The notes under the pieces were generated by a model that saw nothing but the letters and a program-made list of their open reading frames with translations, ran no database searches and had not been told where the DNA came from. A stretch of DNA of 64,000 nucleotides from Legionella bozemanae. GTDB lineage: Bacteria > Pseudomonadota > Gammaproteobacteria > Legionellales > Legionellaceae. The position numbers and the translations under genes are program-made. Below, one piece after another: positions 37,906-45,990 of this stretch; positions within the stretch are counted from its first letter, which is position 1, and the number at the start of each line of letters is the position of its first letter. Location of the stretch: positions 124,001-188,000 of the forward strand of contig NZ_LBAW01000004.1 of NCBI RefSeq assembly GCF_001648595.1. The letters run 5' to 3'.

Positions 37906-40528
37906 TATAAACCTCGTTCGCTATCATCAATTGTTTTTCCATTTTCTTGAGAAAATTAGTTGTTTCAAATACATCTTCAACCGCACAAAAGATAAACGTA
38001 TTTAGTTCTGCCACTCCCGTCACATATTCAATGGCTTCAATTTCATCTGAAATAATATTTAAAGATGGCTTAAAATTAGAGCGAAGTATTCCTGCAACAA
38101 TAAGACGATTTATTTCATGATGAGTTCGCCCTCTTCCGTCTTTATCATGGCGAATGACGATTTCATCAAACATGGAAGCGGCATGATAGCCCAGCTTTTC
38201 AATGTCCTCATCACGGCGATCACCGACCGCCCCTATAATCCCAATTTTTTTAGTACAATGAATTGAAGCAAGATAATTTTTTAACTCACGAAATGCCCCT
38301 TCGTTATGAGCATAATCGACCATGACCTGGCAATGAGGGAATTTAAAAAGGTTCATTCTGCCTGGAAGATTCTCGACAGTGGGATAAAAAATTTGCAGTG
38401 CTTCTTTTATTTTTTCTAAAGAGAAATGACTGATGACTCCTGCTAATGTTGCAGCTAATATATTCAGAATCATGCCGCTTGCGGTGCCTTGAAAACTAAG
38501 CGGGATTGATTTTACATCAGCCAGAACAGTTCGCTCGGAACTGCGTTGCACGATAATATGTCCTTGATCAAGATAAGCAGCTAACCCGCCTAAACTGCAG
38601 TGCTTCCTGATACGGGGGCTTTCAAACATACTAAATAAAGCAATATTACACGTTAAATCATTTCTTAAATCATAGGTCAAATTATCATCAGCATTTAAAA
38701 TAGCATATCCTGTTTCTTTAGTGCTACGCGCAACAACCGCTTTGACCTGGACCAACTCATCAAGAGTATAAATCTCATTTAATCCCAAATGATCCTCAGT
38801 AACATTAGTAATCACACTGATATCACATTCATCAAATCCTAAACCTGAACGTAGAATTCCGCCCCGCGCGCATTCTAAGACGGCATAATCCACTTCAGGA
38901 TCATATAAAACCACTTGTGCACTGGCAGGACCACTGCAATCCCCGTTATAAATCAATTTATTATTTATATAAATACCGTCTGTAGTAGTGTAACCGGTGT
39001 GGTGATTTGCAAAACGTGCGAGATGAGCAATCAACCGGACCACTGATGTTTTTCCATTGGTACCTGTAACAGCGACTATTGGAATCCTTGACGTTAAATT
39101 AGGTGGATAAAGCATATTCAAAATGGGTTCTGCTACATTGCGAGGCTTACCTTCATTAGGTGATAAATGCATTCTTAATCCTGGTCCGGCATTTACTTCA
39201 ATAATGGCACCATGATTTTCATTTAAAGGACAACCTATATCATTTGAGATCACATCGATTCCGCAAATATCCAAATTTACGAGTCGCGCTACACGTTCTG
39301 CAAGAAAAATGTTAAAAGCGTGAACCGTATCAGTCACATCTTTAGCTGTTCCACCAGAGCTTAAATTTGCAGTTTCTTTTAAATATAAAATATAATTCTC
39401 GGGTAAAATACTCTCAAGAGTCAGGTTATTTTGTTTTAAAATAGAGAAAGTGGATTCATCAATCTTGATTTTTGTCAGCATGTTTTCATGGCAATCTCCT
39501 CGATTTGGATCTTCATTTGCCTGCTGAATTAATTGATTAATTGTAAGTTTCCCATTTCCTCTAATCTGAGCAGGGGTTCTTTCAGCCACCGCAACCACTT
39601 TATAATTTACCACTAAGAATCGATAATCTTTCCCAGTCATGAAGCGTTCAATTATTAATTCATTGGAAATTTTTTTTGCAAGTTCATAGCCAAAAATTGC
39701 TTTATCTCGATCTGTAATATTTGTAGTTACCCCTTTTCCATGATTTCCATTGTATGGCTTAATCACTAAAGGGAAGCCCAATAGTTTTATTGCTTCTTGG
39801 AGTTCTTCTTTATCCCTAATAACCATCCCTTTGGGAGTCGGAATAAAGTTTGTGCTCAAAATTTGCTTGGTAAGCTCTTTATCAGAAGCAATATCCACGC
39901 CAATAGAGCTTGTTTTCGAAGAGACGGATGCCCAAATCTTTTTTTGATTTCGCCCATATCCCAATGTAATTAAAGAAGTGTTTTCATAGTGTTTCCAAGG
40001 AATTTTTCTTTTTTTCGCTTCATCGACAAGCGCCTGAGTGCTAGGCCCTAACCCCTGTTTTTTAAAAATTTCCCTTAAGTGATTAAGGGCCTCACCAAGA
40101 GGATATTTTTTACCTTCTGCAATGGAGTTTATAAAATTGACTGCAACTTCTCCTGCATACAAACCTGCTTCTTCAATTTGGTATGCAAATATGACTTGAT
40201 AAACACCATAATCTTTAGTCCCATAAGTCCTGCCAAAACCACACTCCATCCCTGCAAGACATTGCAACTCCAAAGCAACGTGTTCTATCACATGCCCCAA
40301 CCAAGTACCTTCTTCTACCCGCTTTAAAAATCCACCTTCAACTCCTAAGGAACAACGATGACTGTGTAAACTTGGAAGACACTCTATCAGTCGTTCTTTA
40401 AACCCAACTAAAAGATTCGTGGGAAATTCCTCATACTTTCCTAAATCAAGTTTAATAACAATGAGTTCTTTTCTGTAGTTCGACCAATAATTAGGTCCTT
40501 TCAAAACTTGGGTTTTTAAAATGTTCAT
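37889..40528 (-). CDS. cphA: cyanophycin synthetase
   Basis: Polymerises Asp and Arg into multi-L-arginyl-poly-L-aspartate, a nitrogen/carbon reserve stored as granules. The 879-residue product has the cyanophycin-specific N-terminal domain (QVLKGPNYWSNYRKELIVIKLDLG, GTWLGHVIEHVALELQCLAGMECGFGRTY). An ATP-grasp domain follows (FPLVIKPYNGNHGKGVTTNI, ELIIERFMTGKDYRFLVVN, GAIIEVNAGPGLRMHL), then a C-terminal Mur-ligase-like domain with P-loop VAVTGTNGKTSVVRLIAHL and ITNVTEDHLGL. Start: ATG at 40528, six bases after AAGGA; the ATG at 40534 directly abuts that site. Heads the cphA-cphB-iaaA operon. Confidence 0.96.
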   Translation of the reverse strand: MNILKTQVLKGPNYWSNYRKELIVIKLDLGKYEEFPTNLLVGFKERLIECLPSLHSHRCSLGVEGGFLKRVEEGTWLGHVIEHVALELQCLAGMECGFGRTYGTKDYGVYQVIFAYQIEEAGLYAGEVAVNFINSIAEGKKYPLGEALNHLREIFKKQGLGPSTQALVDEAKKRKIPWKHYENTSLITLGYGRNQKKIWASVSSKTSSIGVDIASDKELTKQILSTNFIPTPKGMVIRDKEELQEAIKLLGFPLVIKPYNGNHGKGVTTNITDRDKAIFGYELAKKISNELIIERFMTGKDYRFLVVNYKVVAVAERTPAQIRGNGKLTINQLIQQANEDPNRGDCHENMLTKIKIDESTFSILKQNNLTLESILPENYILYLKETANLSSGGTAKDVTDTVHAFNIFLAERVARLVNLDICGIDVISNDIGCPLNENHGAIIEVNAGPGLRMHLSPNEGKPRNVAEPILNMLYPPNLTSRIPIVAVTGTNGKTSVVRLIAHLARFANHHTGYTTTDGIYINNKLIYNGDCSGPASAQVVLYDPEVDYAVLECARGGILRSGLGFDECDISVITNVTEDHLGLNEIYTLDELVQVKAVVARSTKETGYAILNADDNLTYDLRNDLTCNIALFSMFESPRIRKHCSLGGLAAYLDQGHIIVQRSSERTVLADVKSIPLSFQGTASGMILNILAATLAGVISHFSLEKIKEALQIFYPTVENLPGRMNLFKFPHCQVMVDYAHNEGAFRELKNYLASIHCTKKIGIIGAVGDRRDEDIEKLGYHAASMFDEIVIRHDKDGRGRTHHEINRLIVAGILRSNFKPSLNIISDEIEAIEYVTGVAELNTFIFCAVEDVFETTNFLKKMEKQLMIANEVYNDTQS

Positions 40529-40683
40529 TCGCATTCCTTGGCATAAAATGAATTACTAAAAACTCTTTTTAGCATAGGAAGAATTTTTAAATTCTTCAAA
40601 TTAAAAAATAACTGATTTGTGAATCACGGTGAACTAAGGATAATAATTAATTATTTGAAAAAAAATGATTTTTAGGAGATTTC

Positions 40684-40710
40684 CCTGCATTTCTTATAAA
40701 GAAATGCAGG
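40684..40710 (-). terminator. candidate terminator hairpin after the CsbD/PRC cluster
   Basis: CCTGCATTTCTT and AAGAAATGCAGG pair perfectly over 12 bp around a three-base loop. It lies eight bases after the stop of the small exported protein gene. The T-run is missing, so termination is likely but not certain. Confidence 0.6.
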
Positions 40711-40718
40711 TGAATGGA

Positions 40719-41030
40719 TTATTTTTTAACATCACATGTGATTTGTGTGCAGTCACGGCAATGCTTTGCTGCGAAAGCAAATGACTTAGTTGCAGAACCA
40801 GCATGCTCTGACATTTTCTTATCAGCATCTTGGTCAGCTTTTTTGTCACTTGAGCTTGCATTAGTAGTACACACCCAATTTGAACTCATTGAGGTCTTGG
40901 GAGTAGCATTCGAACTTGTGTTTGCACTTGTACTAGTACTCCCATTAGTTCCCGTTGTTTCATCATGAGCAAATGAAGTAACAGAGAATAAAACCAGTGT
41001 ACTAAATAATGCTCCTAATAGAATTTTCAT
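40719..41030 (-). CDS. small exported protein with a Cys-containing C-terminus
   Basis: 103-residue protein I do not recognise. A signal peptide (MKILLGALFSTLVLFSVTSFAHD) is followed by a Ser/Thr/Asn-rich low-complexity linker and a short domain with four cysteines, WVCTTN and KHCRDCTQITCDVKK. The cysteines could form disulfides or bind metal. I start at the ATG at 41030, seven bases after GGGAG; the longer version would use a GTG. It follows directly on the PRC-barrel gene, so it belongs to the CsbD/PRC stress cluster. Confidence 0.72.
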   Translation of the reverse strand: MKILLGALFSTLVLFSVTSFAHDETTGTNGSTSTSANTSSNATPKTSMSSNWVCTTNASSSDKKADQDADKKMSEHAGSATKSFAFAAKHCRDCTQITCDVKK

Positions 41031-41033
41031 CAC

Positions 41034-41375
41034 TTATCTCCCTGTATAGAAACCGGTTATTTGAGTTTTAAATTCAGGTGCAGAAAAATTGGGCCAATGA
41101 TTTTTATCAAAGCCAGGTGCATCTTTCAGATGCTGTTTATCCACATTAAGAATAAAACAATCATCTTTGTTGTCGTACAAAAATAAATTCCAAGGTACAG
41201 CAAAATATTTATTGCCAAATCCTAGAAAACCACCAAAATCTAAGACAAGATAATTTACTTTTCCAGATTGCTTATCGATAACAACCTCCGCAATTTCACC
41301 TAGATTTTCATGAGCTGGATTCATTACTTTAGAACCTGTAAGTTCACCAGATTTAACAATTCCTCTGTTTTCCAT
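41034..41375 (-). CDS. PRC-barrel domain protein
   Basis: 113-residue protein with a single PRC-barrel domain: SGELTGSKVMNPAHENLGEIAEVVIDKQSGKVNYLVLDFGGFLGFGNKYFAVPWNLF. PRC-barrels occur in RimM, photosynthetic reaction centre H subunit and many stress-linked orphan proteins. AGGAG precedes the ATG. It lies 39 bases after the CsbD gene and directly before the small exported protein gene. Role beyond stress association is unknown. Confidence 0.88.
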   Translation of the reverse strand: MENRGIVKSGELTGSKVMNPAHENLGEIAEVVIDKQSGKVNYLVLDFGGFLGFGNKYFAVPWNLFLYDNKDDCFILNVDKQHLKDAPGFDKNHWPNFSAPEFKTQITGFYTGR

Positions 41376-41414
41376 ATTAAAACTCCTTTTAAATGTGACA
41401 TTCTTTCTTAAATT

Positions 41415-41618
41415 TTAATGATGCATTTTCTTTTGAAAATCTTGTACTGCTTTTTTAGCTTGCTCTTCGGTGTACCCATAATGTTTTCTGAGCTTGCCAA
41501 AAATTTCTTGTTGATTACCTTCAATTTGTTTTAGGTCATCGTCTGTGAGCTTTCCCCAAAATTGTTTCATTTGGCCTTTTATTTCCATCCATTTTCCTTG
41601 AAAAATATTCTCATTCAT
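41415..41618 (-). CDS. CsbD-family stress response protein
   Basis: 67-residue highly charged protein: FQGKWMEIKGQMKQFWGKLTDDDLKQIEGNQQEIFGKLRKHYGYTEEQAKKAVQDF, the full CsbD/YjbJ pattern. Family members are abundant general-stress proteins of unknown mechanism. AAGGAG precedes the ATG. First gene of a three-gene minus-strand cluster with the PRC-barrel and small exported proteins. A 192-bp AT-rich region separates it from the GNAT gene. Confidence 0.92.
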   Translation of the reverse strand: MNENIFQGKWMEIKGQMKQFWGKLTDDDLKQIEGNQQEIFGKLRKHYGYTEEQAKKAVQDFQKKMHH

Positions 41619-41810
41619 TTTAATTCTCCTTAATTTTTTTCAGCAAATAAAAAACTAAAATAGTTCTTATTAGCTCCAATAAAGGCTAGTCAACAATTTT
41701 TAAAAACGCAAAAAAACTAACCCAGAAATTCAGGATATTTGCAAAATCTTGACGATCAAATTAACGTTCGTCATACGATTTCTAATGGTCTACGATAGAT
41801 TAATTGGGGT

Positions 41811-42278
41811 TTACATTATAATTTTCATTACTGTAACAGGGTGTCCTTTAAAACGGTCTGTATCTATAATTTTCCATCCTAAGGATTGGTAATAATTCGG
41901 AATTGTTTGATCAAACGCAAAAAGATAAAGCACTTCATATCCCATTTTTTTTGCTTGCTCTTTGGTTACATCAATAAGACGTTTACCAAGTCCTTGCCGT
42001 TGATATGCAGATTTTACGGATAAAGAACCTAGCCATGGCATCAAATCAGGACGGATACCATCATTTTCACGTAAACTGCACATGCCTACTGGCTTTTCCT
42101 CATCAAATGCAACAAAAGTAATTGGCAACTTGTCGTGGTTTGCATGATCACGAAAACGCTGTTCTACAACATCTAGCGGAACATCAGGTAACCAAATTTT
42201 TCCAAGGCCTTCTTGCCAAATAAGAGCAAGCTCAGAGATCGCATCAAGATTATTTTGTAGAAGCTCAATTCTTATCAT
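41811..42278 (-). CDS. GNAT-family N-acetyltransferase
   Basis: About 155 residues from the ATG at 42278 (MIRIELLQNNLDAISELALIWQEGLG). The acetyl-CoA motif is LSVKSAYQRQGLGKRLIDVTKEQAKKMGYEVLYLFAFDQTIPNYYQSLGWKII. The frame is open 25 codons further upstream, but those residues look unlike the family and AAAGG lies before the internal ATG. The acceptor is unknown. Just downstream of the YbaL-like gene, with 88 bases between. Confidence 0.88.
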   Translation of the reverse strand: MIRIELLQNNLDAISELALIWQEGLGKIWLPDVPLDVVEQRFRDHANHDKLPITFVAFDEEKPVGMCSLRENDGIRPDLMPWLGSLSVKSAYQRQGLGKRLIDVTKEQAKKMGYEVLYLFAFDQTIPNYYQSLGWKIIDTDRFKGHPVTVMKIIM

Positions 42279-42366
42279 TTTAATACCTTTCGTTACATTA
42301 TTAGGACTGTAAACGGAGCCTTCAGGATACATCTTATATTGATTTTTTACCACTCAGAATTATTAT

Positions 42367-44076
42367 CTAATTTTTTGAAGTTGGCGATTTTCCATATCGG
42401 TTCAAGGCATAAAGTCCCATATTTTTTGCTATTTCACCCTCGGCAAAAAACACTTTTCCGTTGATTTCTTTCTGTAATAACATAGCCTCTTCTTCATTAT
42501 GTGTGCGGATAACAATTTCAATTCCTGGATTGAGTTGAATTGCATATTGAATCATCTTTCCTACATGCACCGTATCTGATATTACAATAATAAGCATACT
42601 GGCATGAGCAATATGGCTTTGAACAAGCACAGAGGGCTTGGATGCATCGCCATAAACCGCGGGTATACCAGAAACTCGCAAGCGCTCTATTAGTTCTCGA
42701 TTATCATCAATTACAACATAAGGAACATCTTTTTCAGAAAGCAACCGAGCAACACGCTTTCCCACACGTCCATATCCTATCAGAACAACGTGTCCTGCAA
42801 GATATTTTTCTGTCGTGGTTATAGGTAACTCAGTTAAAGGATCCTTTGAACGCTCAAAAATCTCCATTAATTTAGAGCGAGTTTTTGCCCATGTATGAAT
42901 AGGAGTTATTAGTTTAAATATAAGCGGATTAATGGCTATTGAGATCAATGCGCCAGCTAAAATAAAATTTCGTCCTTCTACAGGAAGGAGGCCCAAGCGT
43001 ATTCCAAGCTCAGCAAGAATAAAAGAAAACTCACCAATTTGTGCCAAACTTGCTGATACAACTAATGCCGATTGTAATGGATAACGAAAAGCAAGAACCA
43101 GAATAAATGCTGCGATTGATTTTCCAATAACAATAATACCTACAACAGTTAATACTTGGAGTGGTTGCTCCACTAAAACAGCAGGATTAAACAACATACC
43201 GACTGAAACAAAAAACAATACAGCAAATGCATCGCGCAGTGGTAACAATTCTTCAGCTGCGCGATGGCTAAAGGCAGACTCCCTCATAATCATCCCAGCA
43301 AAAAAAGCACCTAAAGCAAAGGAAACCCCGAACAGCTTAGCAGCTACATAGGCAATACTAATTGCTGCAGTAACAACACACAAAGTAAATAATTCGCGTG
43401 ATCCTGTACGGGCAACATGCCAAAGTAATTTGGGAAAAAATCGCCGCCCCACCAGGAACATCAGAGCAATAAAAGTAGAAACTTTTATGAACGTAAGCCC
43501 AAGGACAAGCCATAATGGCTTGTGCATACTGACGGATGGATTATTGCCTAACCATTGGGATAATGGCGGAAGCAATACCAACACAACAACCATAGCCAGA
43601 TCTTCAACCAGAAGCCAGCCTACTGCAATATGCCCATTAATTGTTCCCAACATGCCTCGTTCTTCAAGTGCTCTCAATAATACAACAGTACTTGCAACGG
43701 ATAATGAAAGTCCAAAAATCAAGGCATAGCCATAGTTCCAGCCCCACATGATGGCAGTACAACCACCCAATATTGTTGCTACAATCATTTGCACAATCGC
43801 CCCCGGAATTGCAATCTTCCGAACATACAGCAAATCAGACAATGAAAAGTGCAATCCTACCCCAAACATGAGGAGCATGACGCCAATTTCTGCAAGTTCC
43901 TGAGCGATTTCAACATCTGCCATCAACCCTCCTGGAGTAAATGGCCCCATGGCAACACCAGCTAATAAATAACCTACCAATGCGGGAATTTTAAATCGTA
44001 CCGCAATAAAGCCCAGGATTAATGCTAAAGCAAATCCCATTGCAACTGTGGTGATCAGAGGAAGCGCGTGATGCAT
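42367..44076 (-). CDS. ybaL: CPA2-family cation/proton antiporter (YbaL/RosB-like)
   Basis: Inner-membrane monovalent cation:proton antiporter, 569 residues. It begins MHHALPLITTVAMGFALALILGFIAVRFKIPALVGYLLAGVAMGPFTPG and has the long CPA2 membrane domain with AEIGVMLLMFGVGLHFSL, STVVLLRALEERG, FALGAFFAGMIMRESAFSHRAAEELLPLRDAFAVLFFVSVGMLFNP and SLAQIGEFSFILAELG. A cytoplasmic TrkA-N nucleotide-binding domain follows (VVLIGYGRVGKRVARLLSEKDVPYVVIDDN). The match to my recollection of E. coli YbaL is close throughout. Confidence 0.92.
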   Translation of the reverse strand: MHHALPLITTVAMGFALALILGFIAVRFKIPALVGYLLAGVAMGPFTPGGLMADVEIAQELAEIGVMLLMFGVGLHFSLSDLLYVRKIAIPGAIVQMIVATILGGCTAIMWGWNYGYALIFGLSLSVASTVVLLRALEERGMLGTINGHIAVGWLLVEDLAMVVVLVLLPPLSQWLGNNPSVSMHKPLWLVLGLTFIKVSTFIALMFLVGRRFFPKLLWHVARTGSRELFTLCVVTAAISIAYVAAKLFGVSFALGAFFAGMIMRESAFSHRAAEELLPLRDAFAVLFFVSVGMLFNPAVLVEQPLQVLTVVGIIVIGKSIAAFILVLAFRYPLQSALVVSASLAQIGEFSFILAELGIRLGLLPVEGRNFILAGALISIAINPLIFKLITPIHTWAKTRSKLMEIFERSKDPLTELPITTTEKYLAGHVVLIGYGRVGKRVARLLSEKDVPYVVIDDNRELIERLRVSGIPAVYGDASKPSVLVQSHIAHASMLIIVISDTVHVGKMIQYAIQLNPGIEIVIRTHNEEEAMLLQKEINGKVFFAEGEIAKNMGLYALNRYGKSPTSKN

Positions 44077-44405
44077 ACTAACGTATCCTTTTTAAATCCG
44101 TATTCTTTAGAAACTATCGTTCACATGCATATCTATTAATCTATCAGCATGAGAAAAAACATTTTAGCCATTCAACATTACTGATTAAATTGGGAAAAAT
44201 TAATTCAAACAACCCTATATTTATTCAATATAGTAAATTTACTTGAAACATCAAATACATAATTAAATAGAAGCTGCGTGCAGCGAAAGTAGAACTGAAT
44301 AATTGACGCTGAAAATCCCAGTTGTCATTTGACCTTATTCCTGCTGCAACACCTCAATACTCATCTATACTAAAAATAGTTTGTGGCATCTAAAGGAATA
44401 ACAAA
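44077..44405. other. intergenic region between ybaL and the beta-lactamase-fold gene
   Basis: Gene-free and AT-rich. A short scrap, GCTGCGTGCAGCGAAAGTAG near 44272, resembles a decayed family A arm. It must hold both divergent promoters; I cannot place them with confidence. Confidence 0.4.
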
Positions 44406-45929
44406 ATGAACACTCACTCTGGTACTGGTCGCGGTGATTTCCATACTCTTTATCGGGGTCAATCTGTAGATGATCTCATAATAGAGTACATGGAAGAAAA
44501 TAATATTCCGGGGATGTCTCTGGCGATTGTTCAAGCCCCATATATTACGCGAGTAGTGGGTTATGGATTCGCTGATACAGAAAAAAAACTTTTGGTTTCG
44601 ACACGCACACTCTTTCATGTAGGTCAATTAACTCATGCATTTACTGCAGTTGCCATAATGCAACTAATAGAAGAAGGGAAACTGAAATTAGATGACTCAA
44701 TTTCTACTTCTATATCGTCTCTTCCACAAGAATGGCAAGGTGTTACTATTCGACAATTATTAACTCACAGTTCAGGAATACCTGATTATTCAGAATGTGA
44801 AGGTTTTTCTTATCACAAAGATTATAAGCCTGAAGAGATTTTTAATTTAATTAAAGATCCAAATTTACTCTTTCCTTCAGGCACCAAAATGCAACCCAGC
44901 GCCTCAAATTATTACCTCCTCGGGATTATTATTGAAAATGCCAGCGATATGAGTTATGAATCATATATCACTAAAAATCAAATTGAGCGTGTGGGTTTAA
45001 AACGTACATTTTTCATTAAAAACATCTCCTCAATCGATAATGAAGTGCACAACACTAACCGTCCTTTTAAGCACAGCAAATTTTTGCATAATCCATCTTA
45101 TATCGACCCCTTGGAAGTTGCTGTTGGCTATGCAGCAGATAACCATGCACTCCCTGGAATCACGTGGACAACTACTTTTGCACACGGCGGTGTCATTGCG
45201 TCAGCAGAAGATATCAGCATATGGGATATCGGTCTAGCGGGAACTATTTTAATCAAAGAAAGTGAGAATAGAGATTTTCTATATCATTGTATTACTTTAG
45301 ACAATGAAATGGTCATACCTGGGAATGCGGGTTGGTTATTTCCAGGTCATCCAGGATTAATGGAAATAAAAGGAAATATTCCTGGTTTCTCCGCTTTTTT
45401 AAGCCGTTTTACTGCACCAAATGAACTTTTATGTGTCACCCTTTTGGCAAATAAAGAGAATCTGTCTGATTTAGATATCTTAAGCCGTAAAATTGCAGCA
45501 GCTTTTGATATGAAACTAGGCGCACCAGAAGGTTCCGGTTCACAGACCCTGCAAAGCCCTTATTCTGTCTCCCAAACAATTCAGCGAATAATAGATATTA
45601 TTACTCAAAAAGGCGGAAAAATATTTGCTCACATCGATCACAGTGGTGAAGCCCAAAAGGTAAACCAATCACTTCCTCCTACCGAAGTCCTTATTATAGG
45701 CAATCCAGCAAAAGGGACACCATTAATGCAAGAAAATGCAGCAATCGCACTTGATTTACCTTTGCGGGTAATGGCTACAGAAGACCAGAGTGGTCAAGTA
45801 TGGTTAAGTTTCACTGATCCGGTTCAATTAGGTAAAAAATATCACTTACACAATGATGAATTAAAACAAATTGCAGCTGCTTTGCGCATGCTTTGTGAAA
45901 AAGCTGTATCCGCACAAAGTATTATTTAA
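44406..45929 (+). CDS. catalytically degenerate beta-lactamase-fold protein fused to a DUF302 domain
   Basis: 507 residues with no signal peptide. Residues about 20-370 follow the class C beta-lactamase/serine hydrolase fold (MEENNIPGMSLAIVQ, GKLKLDDSI, TIRQLLTHSSGIPDYSE). The SxxK site reads Gln74-Leu-Thr-His77, the YxN position reads Pro-Ser-Ala (164-166), and the HxG region reads IKG (321-323), so serine hydrolase activity is very unlikely. Residues about 385-500 form a DUF302 domain (TEVLIIGNPAKGTPLMQENAAIALDLPLRVMATEDQSGQVWLSFTDP). AAAGGA precedes the ATG. Convergent with an apparently active paralogous-fold hydrolase. Confidence 0.85.
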   Translation: MNTHSGTGRGDFHTLYRGQSVDDLIIEYMEENNIPGMSLAIVQAPYITRVVGYGFADTEKKLLVSTRTLFHVGQLTHAFTAVAIMQLIEEGKLKLDDSISTSISSLPQEWQGVTIRQLLTHSSGIPDYSECEGFSYHKDYKPEEIFNLIKDPNLLFPSGTKMQPSASNYYLLGIIIENASDMSYESYITKNQIERVGLKRTFFIKNISSIDNEVHNTNRPFKHSKFLHNPSYIDPLEVAVGYAADNHALPGITWTTTFAHGGVIASAEDISIWDIGLAGTILIKESENRDFLYHCITLDNEMVIPGNAGWLFPGHPGLMEIKGNIPGFSAFLSRFTAPNELLCVTLLANKENLSDLDILSRKIAAAFDMKLGAPEGSGSQTLQSPYSVSQTIQRIIDIITQKGGKIFAHIDHSGEAQKVNQSLPPTEVLIIGNPAKGTPLMQENAAIALDLPLRVMATEDQSGQVWLSFTDPVQLGKKYHLHNDELKQIAAALRMLCEKAVSAQSII

Positions 45930-45952
45930 GATAATTCTATTATCATGGGCTA

Positions 45953-45981
45953 AATGCAACAAAGCAGAACTTTGCTGCATT
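45953..45981. terminator. hairpin between convergent genes
   Basis: AATGCAACAAAG and CTTTGCTGCATT pair with one mismatch around a five-base loop (CAGAA). It lies midway between two converging stop codons, so a shared terminator is likely. Confidence 0.65.
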
Positions 45982-45990
45982 TAGTCAGGT

